Shown: positions 1 to 8,975, counted from the stretch's first letter. The stretch: 64,000 bases of DNA from an uncultured Thiocystis sp. (GCF_903866365.1 NZ_CAIPNF010000027.1:1-64000); one strand, 5' to 3'. The notes: a model not told the origin generated them from the sequence alone. Translations and numbers: made by a program.

Positions 1-1
1 C

Positions 2-421
2 GCGCAGGTCGCCGAATGCGTCGAGATGACCGCCCTCGACACCCTCCAGCGCCACGGCGAGCACTACATCAACCTGCGCGGCGAAGTGCTGCCCTTCATC
101 CGCCTCACCGACCTCTTCCAGAATGCCGGCGAACGCGCCGCGGGCCAGCGCGAAAGTCTGGTCGTCGTGCGCTTCGGCCATCACAAGATGGGGCTGGTGG
201 TCGACACCCTGCTGGGCGAATTGCAGACCGTCATCAAGCCGCTCGGCAAGCTGTTCGAACGGTTGCGCGGGGTGGCCGGCGCGACCATTCTCGGCACCGG
301 GGACATCGCGCTGATTCTCGACGTGGCGGAACTGGCGGCGATCGGACAGGGCGGGCGTCCATCGATTCATCAAAACTCCGATTATGCTGGACGCCCGGAC
401 GCAACCCATGTGGACACCTGA
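2..421 (+). CDS. cheA: CheA histidine kinase, C-terminal fragment (cut by window start)
   Basis: The reading frame is open from base 2 and ends at a TGA at 419-421. The visible 139 codons form the CheW-like regulatory (P5) domain that ends CheA kinases. Typical elements are NLRGEVLPFIRL, the VVRFGHHKMGLVVDTLLGE segment and a closing GATILGTGDIALILDV. A stand-alone CheW usually lacks the last pattern, so CheA is the better call. The kinase core lies outside the window. cheR, cheD and cheB follow on the same strand, so this is a chemosensory operon separate from the one at 40-46 kb. The stop overlaps the likely cheR start by 38 bases. Confidence 0.85.
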   Translation, partial: AQVAECVEMTALDTLQRHGEHYINLRGEVLPFIRLTDLFQNAGERAAGQRESLVVVRFGHHKMGLVVDTLLGELQTVIKPLGKLFERLRGVAGATILGTGDIALILDVAELAAIGQGGRPSIHQNSDYAGRPDATHVDT

Positions 422-1277
422 CCCGCTCATCAAGCCGCGACCGACCCCGGCGGAGTCCGAGCCACTCGTCGAGGCGGTGCCGCTCTCCGAGGAGGACTTC
501 GATCGCTTTCGTCGCTTCATCCATGATCGGGCCGGGATCAGTCTGACGCCGCATAAGCGTCAGATGGTCAGTTCACGGCTGCAGCGTCGGCTGCGGCACC
601 TGGGTCTGCGGAGTTTCAACGCCTATCTCGAACACGTTTCCGATCCGGCTCAGGACCGCGAGCGTCAGCATCTGGTCGATCTGCTGACGACCAACGAGAC
701 CTATTTCTACCGCGAACCGGCGCACTTCGAGTTTCTGCTGAAAGACCTCCTGCCCGCCTATCGCGGCCGCCCGATGCGGGTCTGGAGCGCGGCCTGTTCC
801 TCGGGCGAGGAGGTCTATACTCTGGCCATGGTGCTGGCGGAAGGCTTGGGGATGGGCGACTGGCGGATCCTGGGATCGGATATCAGCTCACGGATGGTGG
901 AAGCGGCCCGTCAGGGTCTGTATCCGCTGGAGCGGGCCAAGCGCTTGCCGACGGACTGGCTCGGCAAATACTGTCTCAAGGGCGTGCGTTCGCAGGCGGG
1001 CAATCTGCTGATCGATCCGCGTCTGAAGGCGCGGGTCCAACTGGAACAGCGCAATCTCAAGCGTCCCCTTGCCGATGGGGAGCGCTTCGATGTGGTGTTT
1101 CTGCGTAACGTCCTTATCTATTTCGACATTCCCACCAAACAGCAGGTCATCGATGGACTGACCCGCGCGATCCAGCCCGGCGGCTATCTGTTCATCAGTC
1201 ATGTGGAGTCGCTGCATTCGCTCAAGACGAAACTGGAAATGGTCCGGCCTTCGGTGTTTCGTAAGCCGTTTGACTGA
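384..1277 (+). CDS. cheR: CheR chemoreceptor methyltransferase (first copy)
   Basis: Predicted S-adenosylmethionine-dependent methyltransferase that methylates glutamates on chemoreceptors. The N-terminal helical CheR domain begins near residue 33 (LSEEDFDRF) and contains LLTTNETYFYRE. The SAM-binding fold shows RVWSAACSSGEEVYTLAM and later FDVVFLRNVLIYF. Length (297 aa) is normal. ATG 384 lies inside the cheA fragment; ATG 408 is an alternative and neither has a clear ribosome site. It sits between cheA and cheD in a cheA-R-D-B operon. A second cheR is at 52916. Confidence 0.93.
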   Translation: MLDARTQPMWTPDPLIKPRPTPAESEPLVEAVPLSEEDFDRFRRFIHDRAGISLTPHKRQMVSSRLQRRLRHLGLRSFNAYLEHVSDPAQDRERQHLVDLLTTNETYFYREPAHFEFLLKDLLPAYRGRPMRVWSAACSSGEEVYTLAMVLAEGLGMGDWRILGSDISSRMVEAARQGLYPLERAKRLPTDWLGKYCLKGVRSQAGNLLIDPRLKARVQLEQRNLKRPLADGERFDVVFLRNVLIYFDIPTKQQVIDGLTRAIQPGGYLFISHVESLHSLKTKLEMVRPSVFRKPFD

Positions 1278-1313
1278 TCAGGACACCATGGAACACCAGG
1301 CTCCACCGACCCT

Positions 1314-1922
1314 ATGCCGCCAAGCGCCGACAACCAGATCCAGAAGCATTTTCTCCATCCGGGAGACCACTATGTCACCCGTGAGCCGATGGTTCTGTCG
1401 ACCCTCCTGGGTTCCTGCGTCTCGGTCTGTCTGTTCGATCCGGTGGCGCGGGTGATGGGCATGAATCATTTTCTGCTGCCAACGCGCAATCCGGCGGGTC
1501 GCGAGCCGGTCCTCGCGTCGGATGCCGGGCGCTATGGTCTCTGGGCCATGGAACTGCTGATCAACGGGCTATTCAATCTGGGCGCCCGGCGCGAGCGTCT
1601 GCGCGCCAAGGCCTTTGGCGGCGCGAACGTGCTGAATACGTCGGTCAGGAACCTCCCCGATCGCTTTGTCATCGGCACGTCCAATGTCCAATTCGTGCGG
1701 AATTTTTTGGAGAAAGACGGGATTCCGCTGATCGCTCAGGATCTTGGCGGCGACGGTGGACGACAGATCTACTTTCATGGCGCCGATTTTTCGGTCTATC
1801 TCCGCCGCATCCCCAGACGCAACGCGGAATCGATCGCGGCGGAGGAGCGCGCCTATTTGCAGCGCGCCCTGCAGGTCCAGCAGCGTCCTGTTCCGGCCGA
1901 ATTTTTTGTAGAGAAAGGATAA
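1314..1922 (+). CDS. cheD: CheD chemoreceptor glutamine deamidase
   Basis: CheD hydrolyses specific receptor glutamines to glutamates, completing methylation sites. The catalytic cysteine lies in LLGSCVSVCLFD (C35) and the histidine in GMNHFLLP (H52), as expected for the family; T30 is the likely third residue. The C-terminal half contains the GGANVL and AQDLGGDGGRQIYF segments typical of CheD. Length is 202 aa. It lies 36 bases after cheR and 6 bases before cheB, so the three are probably co-transcribed. No cheC is visible. Confidence 0.95.
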   Translation: MPPSADNQIQKHFLHPGDHYVTREPMVLSTLLGSCVSVCLFDPVARVMGMNHFLLPTRNPAGREPVLASDAGRYGLWAMELLINGLFNLGARRERLRAKAFGGANVLNTSVRNLPDRFVIGTSNVQFVRNFLEKDGIPLIAQDLGGDGGRQIYFHGADFSVYLRRIPRRNAESIAAEERAYLQRALQVQQRPVPAEFFVEKG

Positions 1923-1928
1923 CGCGCG

Positions 1929-3041
1929 ATGACGGAAGTCAAAGTCTTTATCGTCGACGACTCGGCGGTTGTCCGCCAGGTGCTTACCGAACAGTTGAAT
2001 GCGATCACTGGCATTCAGGTCATCGGTTCCGCCCGCGACCCCATCTTTGCTCAGAAGATGATGGAAAAGCAGTGGCCCGATGTCATCGTGCTCGACATCG
2101 AGATGCCGCGCATGGATGGGATCACCTTTCTGCGCCAATTGATGAAGGAGCATCCGACGCCCGTCATCATCTGCTCGACGCTCACCGAACGCGGCGCGGA
2201 GGTCACCATGCAGGCGATGCACGCCGGCGCGGTCGACATCATCGCCAAGCCCAAGGTCGGGCTGCGCCAGTTTCTGGAAGAGTCCAGAACCCTGCTCGGC
2301 GATGCCATCAAGGGCGCGAGTCATGCCCGGATGGACAAGATGGGTTCCGCGCGACGCGCGGCTCCTGCGGCGGCACCGGCGCCCAAGCTGACCGCGGAGG
2401 CCGTGGTGGCGGAGCGCGGTTTCAAGCCGCTGGCCGAGACCACCGATCGCGTGGTCGCCATCGGCACCTCCACGGGCGGTACCCAGGCGCTCGAATACGT
2501 CCTCACCCGGTTGCCCCGCACCGCGCCGGGCATCGTCGTGGTCCAGCACATGCCGGGGCAGTTCACGGCGGCCTTTGCCGCGCGTCTGAATAGCTTGTGC
2601 GAGATCGAGGTGCGCGAGGCACGCAATGGCGATCGGGTGATCGCCGGGCTGGCGCTGATCGCGCCGGGGACCGATCACCTGTTGCTACGGCGCAGCGGCG
2701 CCCAGTATCGGGTCGAGGTCAAAAATGGCCCGCTGGTCAGCCGTCACCGTCCCTCGGTGGACGTACTGTTTCGCTCGACCGCGCAATCGGCGGGTCCGAA
2801 CGCGGTCGGCATCATCATGACCGGCATGGGCGACGACGGCGCGCGCGGGATGCTGGAGATGCACGAGGCCGGTGCCTTTACGGTCGCCCAGGACGAGCTG
2901 ACCTGCATCGTTTACGGGATGCCCAAGGAGGCAGTGAAGTTGGGCGGAGTCGATGCCGTTGTCGGCTTGCCGCGCATTCCGGAGATTATCGTGCAGGCAC
3001 CTTCCCGGCAGGGCTACCTTCGGGTTAGCGGGCATTCATAA
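1929..3041 (+). CDS. cheB: CheB protein-glutamate methylesterase/response regulator (first copy)
   Basis: CheB removes methyl groups from chemoreceptors when phosphorylated by CheA. The receiver domain (1-125) has the acidic pocket D10/D11 and phospho-acceptor D56 in [11 protein letters not shown]. After an alanine-rich linker the methylesterase domain shows the catalytic serine S181 in GTSTGGT, histidine in QHMPGQFT and aspartate in [12 protein letters not shown]. Length is 370 aa. It is the last gene of the first che operon. The MCP gene downstream is convergent, separated by a hairpin-forming inverted repeat. Confidence 0.95.
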   Translation: MTEVKVFIVDDSAVVRQVLTEQLNAITGIQVIGSARDPIFAQKMMEKQWPDVIVLDIEMPRMDGITFLRQLMKEHPTPVIICSTLTERGAEVTMQAMHAGAVDIIAKPKVGLRQFLEESRTLLGDAIKGASHARMDKMGSARRAAPAAAPAPKLTAEAVVAERGFKPLAETTDRVVAIGTSTGGTQALEYVLTRLPRTAPGIVVVQHMPGQFTAAFAARLNSLCEIEVREARNGDRVIAGLALIAPGTDHLLLRRSGAQYRVEVKNGPLVSRHRPSVDVLFRSTAQSAGPNAVGIIMTGMGDDGARGMLEMHEAGAFTVAQDELTCIVYGMPKEAVKLGGVDAVVGLPRIPEIIVQAPSRQGYLRVSGHS

Positions 3042-3139
3042 GTCGGGAAAAATCTCCCGCGAGACCGTCAACGGAAGCCTAAACCGCGCATCTCTGGAAA
3101 AAGATAATTCGGCTAAACGTCGAAATATTTTAGCCTTGC

Positions 3140-3205
3140 AGGCTGTACAACCGGCATGTCTCGACCAAGAGTCTCTCGCAAGGTTTGATGCCGGTTGCAC
3201 AGCCT
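3140..3205. terminator. Imperfect inverted repeat between convergent cheB and MCP genes
   Basis: The 18-base arm at 3140-3157 (AGGCTGTACAACCGGCAT) pairs with 3188-3205 with one mismatch across a 30-base loop; three more outer bases can pair after one mismatch. It lies just beyond the stop codons of two genes that face each other, which suits a bidirectional transcription terminator. No clear T tract follows on either strand, so intrinsic termination is unproven. A CTAAACCGCGCATC sequence near 3079 resembles the end of the ~86-bp repeat elements found elsewhere in the window. Confidence 0.5.
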
Positions 3206-3211
3206 ACAATG

Positions 3212-4828
3212 TCAAACCCTGAAATGCCCCACCAACTCCTGGAGTTCCGCCGCCAGTCGTGCCAGTTGTTCGGAGGCGTCGGTGGTCTGACGCGCGCCTT
3301 GGGCGTTCCCCTCGGCGGCATCGGAGATGCTGGTGACATTGCGGTTCATCTCCTCGGCGACCGCGCTCTGTTCCTCGGCGGCACTGGCTACCTGAGTATT
3401 GACGTCGTTGATGGTGGTGACCGCCGCCGTGATGGCGTCCAGCGAATGCTCCGCCTCGATGGCGCTCTTGCGACTGGACTCGGCGTATTGTTGACTCTCC
3501 TCCATCACGTTGACCGCGCGGCGGCTGGCGTTTTGGAGCCGTTCGATCATCGCCTGGATCTCCTGGGTGGAGGTCTGGGTGCGGTTGGCCAGCGAGCGTA
3601 CCTCGTCGGCGACCACCGCGAAGCCGCGACCCGCCTCGCCGGCACGTGCGGCCTCGATGGCCGCGTTGAGCGCCAGGAGATTGGTCTGCTCGGCGATTCC
3701 CCGGATCACGTCCAGCACCTTGCCGATTTCCTGGCTGTCCTTGCCCAGCTCGCGAATCACGTCAGCCGCTTTCTGAACCTCCTGGGCGAGCTGCTCGATC
3801 CGTGCCATGGTGCCGGAAACCACATTTTTACCGGCCATGGCCGCCGTGTTCGCGACATTCGTGGCGTCCGCCCCCTGCTGAGCGCTGTGGGCGACCTCCT
3901 GGGCGGTGGCGCTCATCTCATGCATGGCCGAGGCGAGTTGATCGACTTCGTTGCGCTGGCGGGAGACGCCGGCGTTGGTCCGCTCGGTCACGTCCGCCAG
4001 ATCTCCCGCCGCTTGCGCGAGTTGGGTGGTGGAATCCAGGATCCGTCGGATGAGATCGCGGAAGTTGTCCATCATGGAATTGAAAGCGGTGGAAGCGCGT
4101 CCGATCTCGTCGCGGCCCGCGATCGGCAGCCGGTGTGTCAGATCGCCGTCGCCGTGGGCGATGCCGTCCAGACCAAGCGTCATCTGCTGCATCGGGCGGG
4201 TGACGAAGCGCGAGGTGAAAAAATAGAGAAACAGCAGGACCGGGATGCTGAGAATCGCCGCCAGACCAAAAATTTTCAGGCCGAACAGACGGACATTGGT
4301 GTTCACGTCATCCAGGCTGATCTCCATGCTCACGGCCCCCAACACCCCATCGACCGGGGCGAGCGCATGGCAGGAGGTGCAGTCCTTGCCCAGATAATCC
4401 TTGCGGGCAAAGGCCGGAGCGACCGCGCGCAGGATGGTGCCATCCTTGGACAGACTCAGGTAGGCTTCGCCGGTCTCCAACACGGCACGCTCGATGTCGT
4501 CGCGCGGTTGTTCGTCGTCGGTGCCCGCGCCAAACTGTTTTTTGACGTTCTCGCCGCGCAGTACGCGGAGATCCTTGACGTTTTGCAGCTCAATGATCTG
4601 GCTGAGGAAATCGGCCCGCTTGTTGATGGTTCCGTGGAGCATCAGGGTGGTCAGACCGGCCAGGGTCATTTCGTGCAGCGTCCCGGTGAAGGCTTCGGCC
4701 TGTTCGATGGCGGTCTGTCGCTGCTCCTGCGCGGCCCAGAGGATCAGCCCGGTCCAGGCCGGCATCAGGATCAGCCACATGGCCCCGACCAAGCGCACCC
4801 AGATCGGCAGGTCATTGATACGTCGCAT
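3212..4828 (-). CDS. Methyl-accepting chemotaxis protein with periplasmic c-type heme motif
   Basis: Transmembrane chemoreceptor of 538 aa. TM1 is about residues 10-33, the periplasmic domain 34-180 and TM2 about 182-204. HAMP and a long coiled-coil signalling domain follow, with the hairpin tip sequence [21 protein letters not shown]. The periplasmic domain carries a CTSCH heme c attachment motif (C150, C153, H154) followed by [14 protein letters not shown], a pattern seen in heme-sensing receptors such as DcrA-type proteins. A redox, oxygen or NO stimulus is therefore likely. The C terminus (GHFRV) lacks a CheR-tethering pentapeptide. It converges on the cheA-R-D-B operon. Confidence 0.93.
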   Translation of the reverse strand: MRRINDLPIWVRLVGAMWLILMPAWTGLILWAAQEQRQTAIEQAEAFTGTLHEMTLAGLTTLMLHGTINKRADFLSQIIELQNVKDLRVLRGENVKKQFGAGTDDEQPRDDIERAVLETGEAYLSLSKDGTILRAVAPAFARKDYLGKDCTSCHALAPVDGVLGAVSMEISLDDVNTNVRLFGLKIFGLAAILSIPVLLFLYFFTSRFVTRPMQQMTLGLDGIAHGDGDLTHRLPIAGRDEIGRASTAFNSMMDNFRDLIRRILDSTTQLAQAAGDLADVTERTNAGVSRQRNEVDQLASAMHEMSATAQEVAHSAQQGADATNVANTAAMAGKNVVSGTMARIEQLAQEVQKAADVIRELGKDSQEIGKVLDVIRGIAEQTNLLALNAAIEAARAGEAGRGFAVVADEVRSLANRTQTSTQEIQAMIERLQNASRRAVNVMEESQQYAESSRKSAIEAEHSLDAITAAVTTINDVNTQVASAAEEQSAVAEEMNRNVTSISDAAEGNAQGARQTTDASEQLARLAAELQELVGHFRV

Positions 4829-5052
4829 ATCGGTTCTCGCGTGTCGTCGCCATTGCGGTCAAAAGGAGCCGATCCAGGCTCTCCAGGACACATCCTGGCG
4901 TACCCTGTTGATGGTTGCTTGATGCAGTATTTATTCCACCGGCGTCCGGCCCTGGAACCGCCGGGTTTTCCGCCCGGCTAGTTTGAACTTATTTTAGAGG
5001 TCAGCCAAGGCTGCAAGGCGTCTGATTTTACCCATCGATCATAGGTGGCGAT
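4829..5052. other. Intergenic region upstream of the MCP gene with a small hairpin
   Basis: This stretch separates the start of the MCP gene from the stop of the upstream minus-strand HD-domain gene. It holds a compact hairpin, GCCGGG-N7-CCCGGC, near 4961-4979. On the minus strand TAAA followed 14 bases later by GCCG resembles a FliA-type promoter, but spacing and the rest of the -10 are poor, so I do not call it. No open frame here is convincing. Confidence 0.35.
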
Positions 5053-5649
5053 TCAGGGCGCTCCCTCGAAGAGCAGGCGATTATCCGCCCCGGCCTCGCC
5101 GCGCATCCGGGCGTAGAGATCCTCCGCCTGCGACCAGTCAAGATCGGCGAAACGCCTCCGCGCCTCGGCGATCTTGTCGTGGAGGGCGGCTTCGGATTTT
5201 TCCGCGACCAGGGCGGCATGGCGTCCGATCCCTTCCTCGCGGATGAAGAGACAGCCGTCCATCAGGTCGGCGAGCTTCACGATGAACGCCAGCGCCGATC
5301 CCTGGAGCGCGGTTTTCAGCTCGGCGATCTCCGGGGCGATCTCCCGCTCGATGCGCGCGAGCGGATCGGCTTCGCCGGCGATCTCGGCGATGCGCCGTTT
5401 GAGCGGGGAGGGGAGGTCGCCCATGAGCAACTCGGGGGCATCATGGGTCAAGGCGTATTCGAGGACGCGCAGGCGCGTCTCGGCAGGCAGGCTGTCCCCC
5501 AGGATGCGTCGCATCAATTCGCGGGCGATCATGGTGACCAGATAATGATGTTCGGCCAGGGTCTGGTTGCGCGCGCAGCGCACCGAATGCCAGCGTGTGA
5601 CATGCCCGGAACGGGCAATATCCTGCATGTTGAGGCGCAAATCGTGCAT
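5053..5649 (-). CDS. HD-domain hydrolase, YfbR-like 5'-nucleotidase family
   Basis: A 198-aa protein with the metal-binding HD pattern: AEHHYLV near the N terminus, THDAPELLMGD in the middle and VKLADLMDG later. These are the positions of the H...HD...D ligands in YfbR-type 5'-deoxynucleotidases, which hydrolyse deoxynucleoside monophosphates. I chose ATG 5649 because the upstream start in frame is a TTG without a ribosome site and family members start near this point. It is divergent from the SPOR-domain gene. Substrate is inferred from family only. There is no evident link to motility. Confidence 0.8.
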   Translation of the reverse strand: MHDLRLNMQDIARSGHVTRWHSVRCARNQTLAEHHYLVTMIARELMRRILGDSLPAETRLRVLEYALTHDAPELLMGDLPSPLKRRIAEIAGEADPLARIEREIAPEIAELKTALQGSALAFIVKLADLMDGCLFIREEGIGRHAALVAEKSEAALHDKIAEARRRFADLDWSQAEDLYARMRGEAGADNRLLFEGAP

Positions 5650-5669
5650 GGTATCGACTCTGAGCAAAG

Positions 5670-5681
5670 GTGCCGCGGCAC
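5670..5681. promoter_or_regulatory. 12-bp perfect palindrome between divergent genes
   Basis: GTGCCGCGGCAC is a perfect palindrome sitting between the HD-domain gene (minus) and the AAA/SPOR gene (plus), just upstream of a candidate -35 box. Position and symmetry suit a repressor operator, but GC-rich genomes produce such sites by chance, and no other copy was noticed. Confidence 0.25.
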
Positions 5682-5693
5682 GGGGCGAATGGC

Positions 5694-5722
5694 TTGATGA
5701 GCCTGGTCGCGGAGTGTAGCAT
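5694..5722 (+). promoter_or_regulatory. Candidate sigma-70 promoter for the AAA/SPOR gene
   Basis: TTGATG at 5694-5699 and TAGCAT at 5717-5722 are separated by exactly 17 bases; each matches four of six consensus positions. Transcription would begin about 15 bases before the ATG at 5744. Support is by pattern only. Confidence 0.35.
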
Positions 5723-5743
5723 CAGCCTCCCAACTCTTCCGAA

Positions 5744-7579
5744 ATGCTTGAATCTAATACTGAAATTATGCCTTTGCCTCCTGATTGCCTAGCTCGCCTC
5801 AAGCTGCGTCAGCCGCCATTCGATGCGGTTCCCAGCGAGGAGTTTCTCTACAGCGATCCGCTGCTGGAGAGTCTGATCGAAACGGCGGCCAGGGCCTTGA
5901 TCGCGCCGGGCGCCATCGTCATTCTGGCCGGGGCGAACGGGGCGGGACGCAGTATTCAACTCATGCGCCTGCTCGGCGCCTTGGGGGATAACTTTGAATT
6001 CATTGCCTTCCGCGGCCGCGCCGGCATCCCCTTCGCGGCGGTCGACGCCACCATTCGCGGTCATCTGCGCGCGATCGGTCTGGATCATCCCGCCCGGTCG
6101 GTGAAGGATTTACTGGCGGAACGTAGTCGCGCCGGGGTGGCGCTGGTGCTGGCCATTGACGATGCGCATCTGCTTGGCATGGAGATCGTCGAGCGGTTGT
6201 TGCGGATACGCTCCGAGATTCTCGAATTGAACGGACGGGGATTGCGCCTGATTCTGGTCGGCGATCCCTCCCTGAATCGCGGACGTCTGCCGCTGGGCGA
6301 TCCGGCGGACGAGAATCAGGTCGTGCGTCTGAATCTGCGTCCGCTCAATCTCGAACAGGCCGGCGCCTATCTGCGTCATCGCTTGCGGGTGGCGGGCATC
6401 GAGGATCCGGAGACCTTTCTGACCTCCGGCGATATCGCGGTTCTGCAAACCAGCAGCAAAGGCATCCCCGCGCTCCTGAACGCCAATGCGAATGCCTGGC
6501 TGGCCCGCCGCTGCCGCAGCGTGAATGGCTTTAAACAGGCGATCGCCGGCAAGCTCGGTCATCTGGCCGGCCCGTCCGGCACCGCAGCGGCTCGCGTCGA
6601 GCCGGGCGGCGCGCGGGAGGCGAAGGACGCGGCCGCAGGCCAGTCCGAGCCAGCCTCGATGAATCCAGAGGGAATCCTGGATCTGTATGACGAAGACGAG
6701 CGCTTGACGCCAATGGATACGGAATTGTCCAGGTTTCTTGTCCATGAAGACGCGCGGGAGGAGACCGCCGACTTCGAGCAGGTGCTCCGGCAGATTCGCA
6801 GCCATACGCTACGTTCCGACTCCCAGCCGACAGAGGCGCGCCAGCCGACCCCGGAACGCGGGCCGGGTTCTTCGGGGGGGAAGGCCGCGGTGCCGTACTG
6901 GAGTCAACGCTGGTTTCTCCCCGCCATCCTCGGCAGCGTGGTCGTGTCGATTCTGGTGCCGGTGGTCTTGCAGCTCGAGGATTCCTCGCTCAGGCTCCCC
7001 GTCGAGACGCCGCGGCAAGCCGATTCCGTGGCGGCGGTCGAGCGGGCTTCCGGAGCGGCTGCCGGTTTCGCCATCGCGGCGGATCAGGTCCGGCCGCGGG
7101 TTTCCGAGACTGACGCCCCGACGGTGGCACCGGTGGCGGCCGCGGCCGAATCCGCCGCGGGAGAGATCATGACGCCGAATCCGGCGCCGCCGCCGGTCGA
7201 CGCGCGTCCGGACCTCCCGCGACCGTCGGAGCGGACGCCCGCCTCCGAGCCTGAGCCGACCCCGCTGTTCCAACCGGCGCCGGCGCCGCGATCGGTCGAT
7301 CCCGAAGCCGATCAGGACTGGCTCCTGCGCCAGGATCGCGGCCGTTTCACCATCCAACTGGTTGCGGCCCGCAGTCTGGCGGTCGCGCAGGGGTTTATCG
7401 CTCCGCATGATCTGGAGGGCATTCATTTCATCCAGACGCGCTCCTTCGCGATCGCACTGGCCGGCAGTTATCCGAATCGGGCGGAGGCGGAAAATGCCTT
7501 GCCCAAGTTGCCCGCCGGTGTGCGCGCGAATGGCCCCTGGATCCGGACCATCGGTTCCGTGCTGGATTCTCAACGTTGA
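5744..7579 (+). CDS. ExeA-type AAA ATPase with C-terminal SPOR domain (DamX-like)
   Basis: A 611-aa protein. Residues 20-270 form an ExeA-like AAA module with a Walker A loop GANGAGRS (63-70), where the usual lysine is arginine (R69), and a Walker B LAIDDAH (D139-D140). A single membrane segment lies near 389-410 after a proline/alanine-rich linker. The last ~85 residues match the SPOR fold of DamX (DWLLRQD, FTIQLVAARS, VALAGSY-like and WIRTIGSV segments), which binds denuded septal peptidoglycan. A cell-division or envelope role is likely. The K-to-R change may weaken ATP hydrolysis. ATG 5768 is an alternative start. DamX genes usually sit elsewhere, so the motility context is unusual. Confidence 0.8.
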   Translation: MLESNTEIMPLPPDCLARLKLRQPPFDAVPSEEFLYSDPLLESLIETAARALIAPGAIVILAGANGAGRSIQLMRLLGALGDNFEFIAFRGRAGIPFAAVDATIRGHLRAIGLDHPARSVKDLLAERSRAGVALVLAIDDAHLLGMEIVERLLRIRSEILELNGRGLRLILVGDPSLNRGRLPLGDPADENQVVRLNLRPLNLEQAGAYLRHRLRVAGIEDPETFLTSGDIAVLQTSSKGIPALLNANANAWLARRCRSVNGFKQAIAGKLGHLAGPSGTAAARVEPGGAREAKDAAAGQSEPASMNPEGILDLYDEDERLTPMDTELSRFLVHEDAREETADFEQVLRQIRSHTLRSDSQPTEARQPTPERGPGSSGGKAAVPYWSQRWFLPAILGSVVVSILVPVVLQLEDSSLRLPVETPRQADSVAAVERASGAAAGFAIAADQVRPRVSETDAPTVAPVAAAAESAAGEIMTPNPAPPPVDARPDLPRPSERTPASEPEPTPLFQPAPAPRSVDPEADQDWLLRQDRGRFTIQLVAARSLAVAQGFIAPHDLEGIHFIQTRSFAIALAGSYPNRAEAENALPKLPAGVRANGPWIRTIGSVLDSQR

Positions 7580-7682
7580 CGGCGTTGACTTTCAGGTGTT
7601 TTGTGCGCCATCGCGGACGCATTGGCAGTCTGAAAACGGTTGACAAGCTACACTTGGGTCAGAGCAACGCGAGGTTTGGCTC

Positions 7683-8435
7683 ATGGAGATCCACTCGGCC
7701 ATCAATTCGATGCCATTCGGCATGCCGCGTCCGGCTGTCTCGACGCCGCCAGCGGCGGCCGAACGCACCGCCGATCTCAAGGGCGATGACCTCGCGGCCG
7801 GCGAGGTGTCCACCGCGGAGGAAGATCCGCGTCAGCGCCCGGAAGCGATCGACTCCGCGCTGGAACTCACGACGGAGGAGCAGCAGGATCTGCAACTCCT
7901 GAAACAGCGGGATACGGAAGTCCGCGCCCATGAGCAGGCGCATATCGCCGCAGGCGGTCGCTATGTGACCAGTTCCGCTAGCTACGATTATCAGACCGGT
8001 CCCGATGGACAGCGTTATGCCATCGGCGGCGAAGTGGGAATCGACACCTCAAGCGTGTCGGGAGATCCCTCGGCCACCTTCGAGAAGGCGCGCGCGGTGC
8101 GCCGTGCCGCTCTCGCTCCCGCCGAGCCATCCTCGCAGGATCTGCGGGTGGCGGCTGCGGCGACGACCATGGAGACCAACGCGATTAGCGAACTGCGCGA
8201 ACTGCGCGAACTGGCGCAGATGCAACGCGAGCAGCCGGTCGAGCGGCCGAAGACCGGCGAGGAGGGGGCATTGCAGAGCGAGGAGGCGAAGGCCGGCGCA
8301 CCGTTTGACGGGCGTCAGGCCGGCCGAGAGCAAACCGAGCAACCGAACGGCTCGGGTGCCCGCGAACGTCTCGAACAGAGGGTTGCCGGTTTTTTTGCCG
8401 ACCCGCCGACGGAGATTCTCAGTCAGTTCGCTTGA
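7683..8435 (+). CDS. SprA-related putative metalloprotease (CJM1_0395-like family)
   Basis: A 250-aa protein with no signal peptide and a central block beginning LLKQRDTEVRAHEQAH. HEQAH (83-87) fits the HExxH zinc-metallopeptidase signature, followed by the family-typical AAGGRYVTSSASYDYQTGPDGQRYAIGGEV and GDPSAT segments. This pattern is annotated in many bacteria as the SprA-related family; catalytic activity is inferred, not shown. N and C termini are low-complexity and charged. A TTGACA box lies about 35 bases upstream but no good -10 follows. The next gene is convergent and encodes a YjfB-like motility protein. Confidence 0.75.
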   Translation: MEIHSAINSMPFGMPRPAVSTPPAAAERTADLKGDDLAAGEVSTAEEDPRQRPEAIDSALELTTEEQQDLQLLKQRDTEVRAHEQAHIAAGGRYVTSSASYDYQTGPDGQRYAIGGEVGIDTSSVSGDPSATFEKARAVRRAALAPAEPSSQDLRVAAAATTMETNAISELRELRELAQMQREQPVERPKTGEEGALQSEEAKAGAPFDGRQAGREQTEQPNGSGARERLEQRVAGFFADPPTEILSQFA

Positions 8436-8469
8436 ACAAGCTCGACAGCCGAATCCAGCTCGCCTGGCC

Positions 8470-8679
8470 TCAGGCCGTGATATTTATGTTGCGTCCGACG
8501 TTCTCGGGCAATCCCTGCCCAGGCGTCGCTGCCGGCTCGGTCGGCAACAGGGCGGCGACCGTTTCGGCCTGCATATCGAGCGATTTTTTGAGCACGGAGA
8601 CGGCGCTGGCGCTGGCCGTTTGGTTGGCGAGCATCGCGTTGGCGGCGCTGGGGATACCCGAGGTTGAAGACACGTCCAT
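8470..8679 (-). CDS. YjfB-family putative motility protein
   Basis: A 69-aa protein beginning MDVSSTSGIPSAANAM and continuing with a helical segment (LANQTASASAVSVLKKSLDMQ) and a hydrophobic tail ending NINITA. This composition and length match the small YjfB family, annotated as putative motility proteins and often FliA-controlled. ATG 8679 was chosen over upstream frame extension because a GAAGAGG ribosome site sits just before it. On the minus strand, TAAACTTT upstream resembles a FliA -35, but the spacing to CCGATTT is two bases short. Function is unknown. Confidence 0.75.
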   Translation of the reverse strand: MDVSSTSGIPSAANAMLANQTASASAVSVLKKSLDMQAETVAALLPTEPAATPGQGLPENVGRNINITA

Positions 8680-8975
8680 CGTTTGGCCTCTTCGGTTGGT
8701 CGATGCGGGCGGCTGGATCGCCGTTCCGTCTGAGGGGGAAATCCGCGCCCCGTGCATCCGGTTGGGGGCAGAACAGGCGCGGAAATCGGACCTTGGTTCA
8801 AAGTTTAGACGAATTAGCTGTCGCTGAGCGACGAATGTCGCACAATCCTGAAGATCCATTCGCGGACGCTGCCGGACATGACGCGGGATTCAGGCAGGGG
8901 CGATGGATCCTGGCGCGCTTTAGTTTCCTGTTGCCGGGCCGTTACGGAAGTTGATCCCGAATGGAGGAACCACCG
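8680..8975. other. Intergenic region between yjfB-like gene and small hypothetical gene
   Basis: About 300 bases without a convincing gene. One open frame (8664-8954, plus) has no ribosome site and low-complexity content. A 39-codon tail of it, starting at ATG 8835, cannot be excluded. The region should hold the promoters for the divergent yjfB-like gene and the plus-strand cluster at 8976-10647, but no clear box pair was seen. Confidence 0.3.

Noticed and set aside
3185-4981. 598-codon open frame on the plus strand opposite the MCP gene
   Set aside because: High-GC antisense shadow; no ribosome site or recognisable domain, while the minus frame is a textbook chemoreceptor.
8770-8815. FliA promoter for the YjfB-like gene
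   Set aside because: TAAACTTT and CCGATTT are present on the minus strand but the spacing is two bases short and the -10 ends wrongly.
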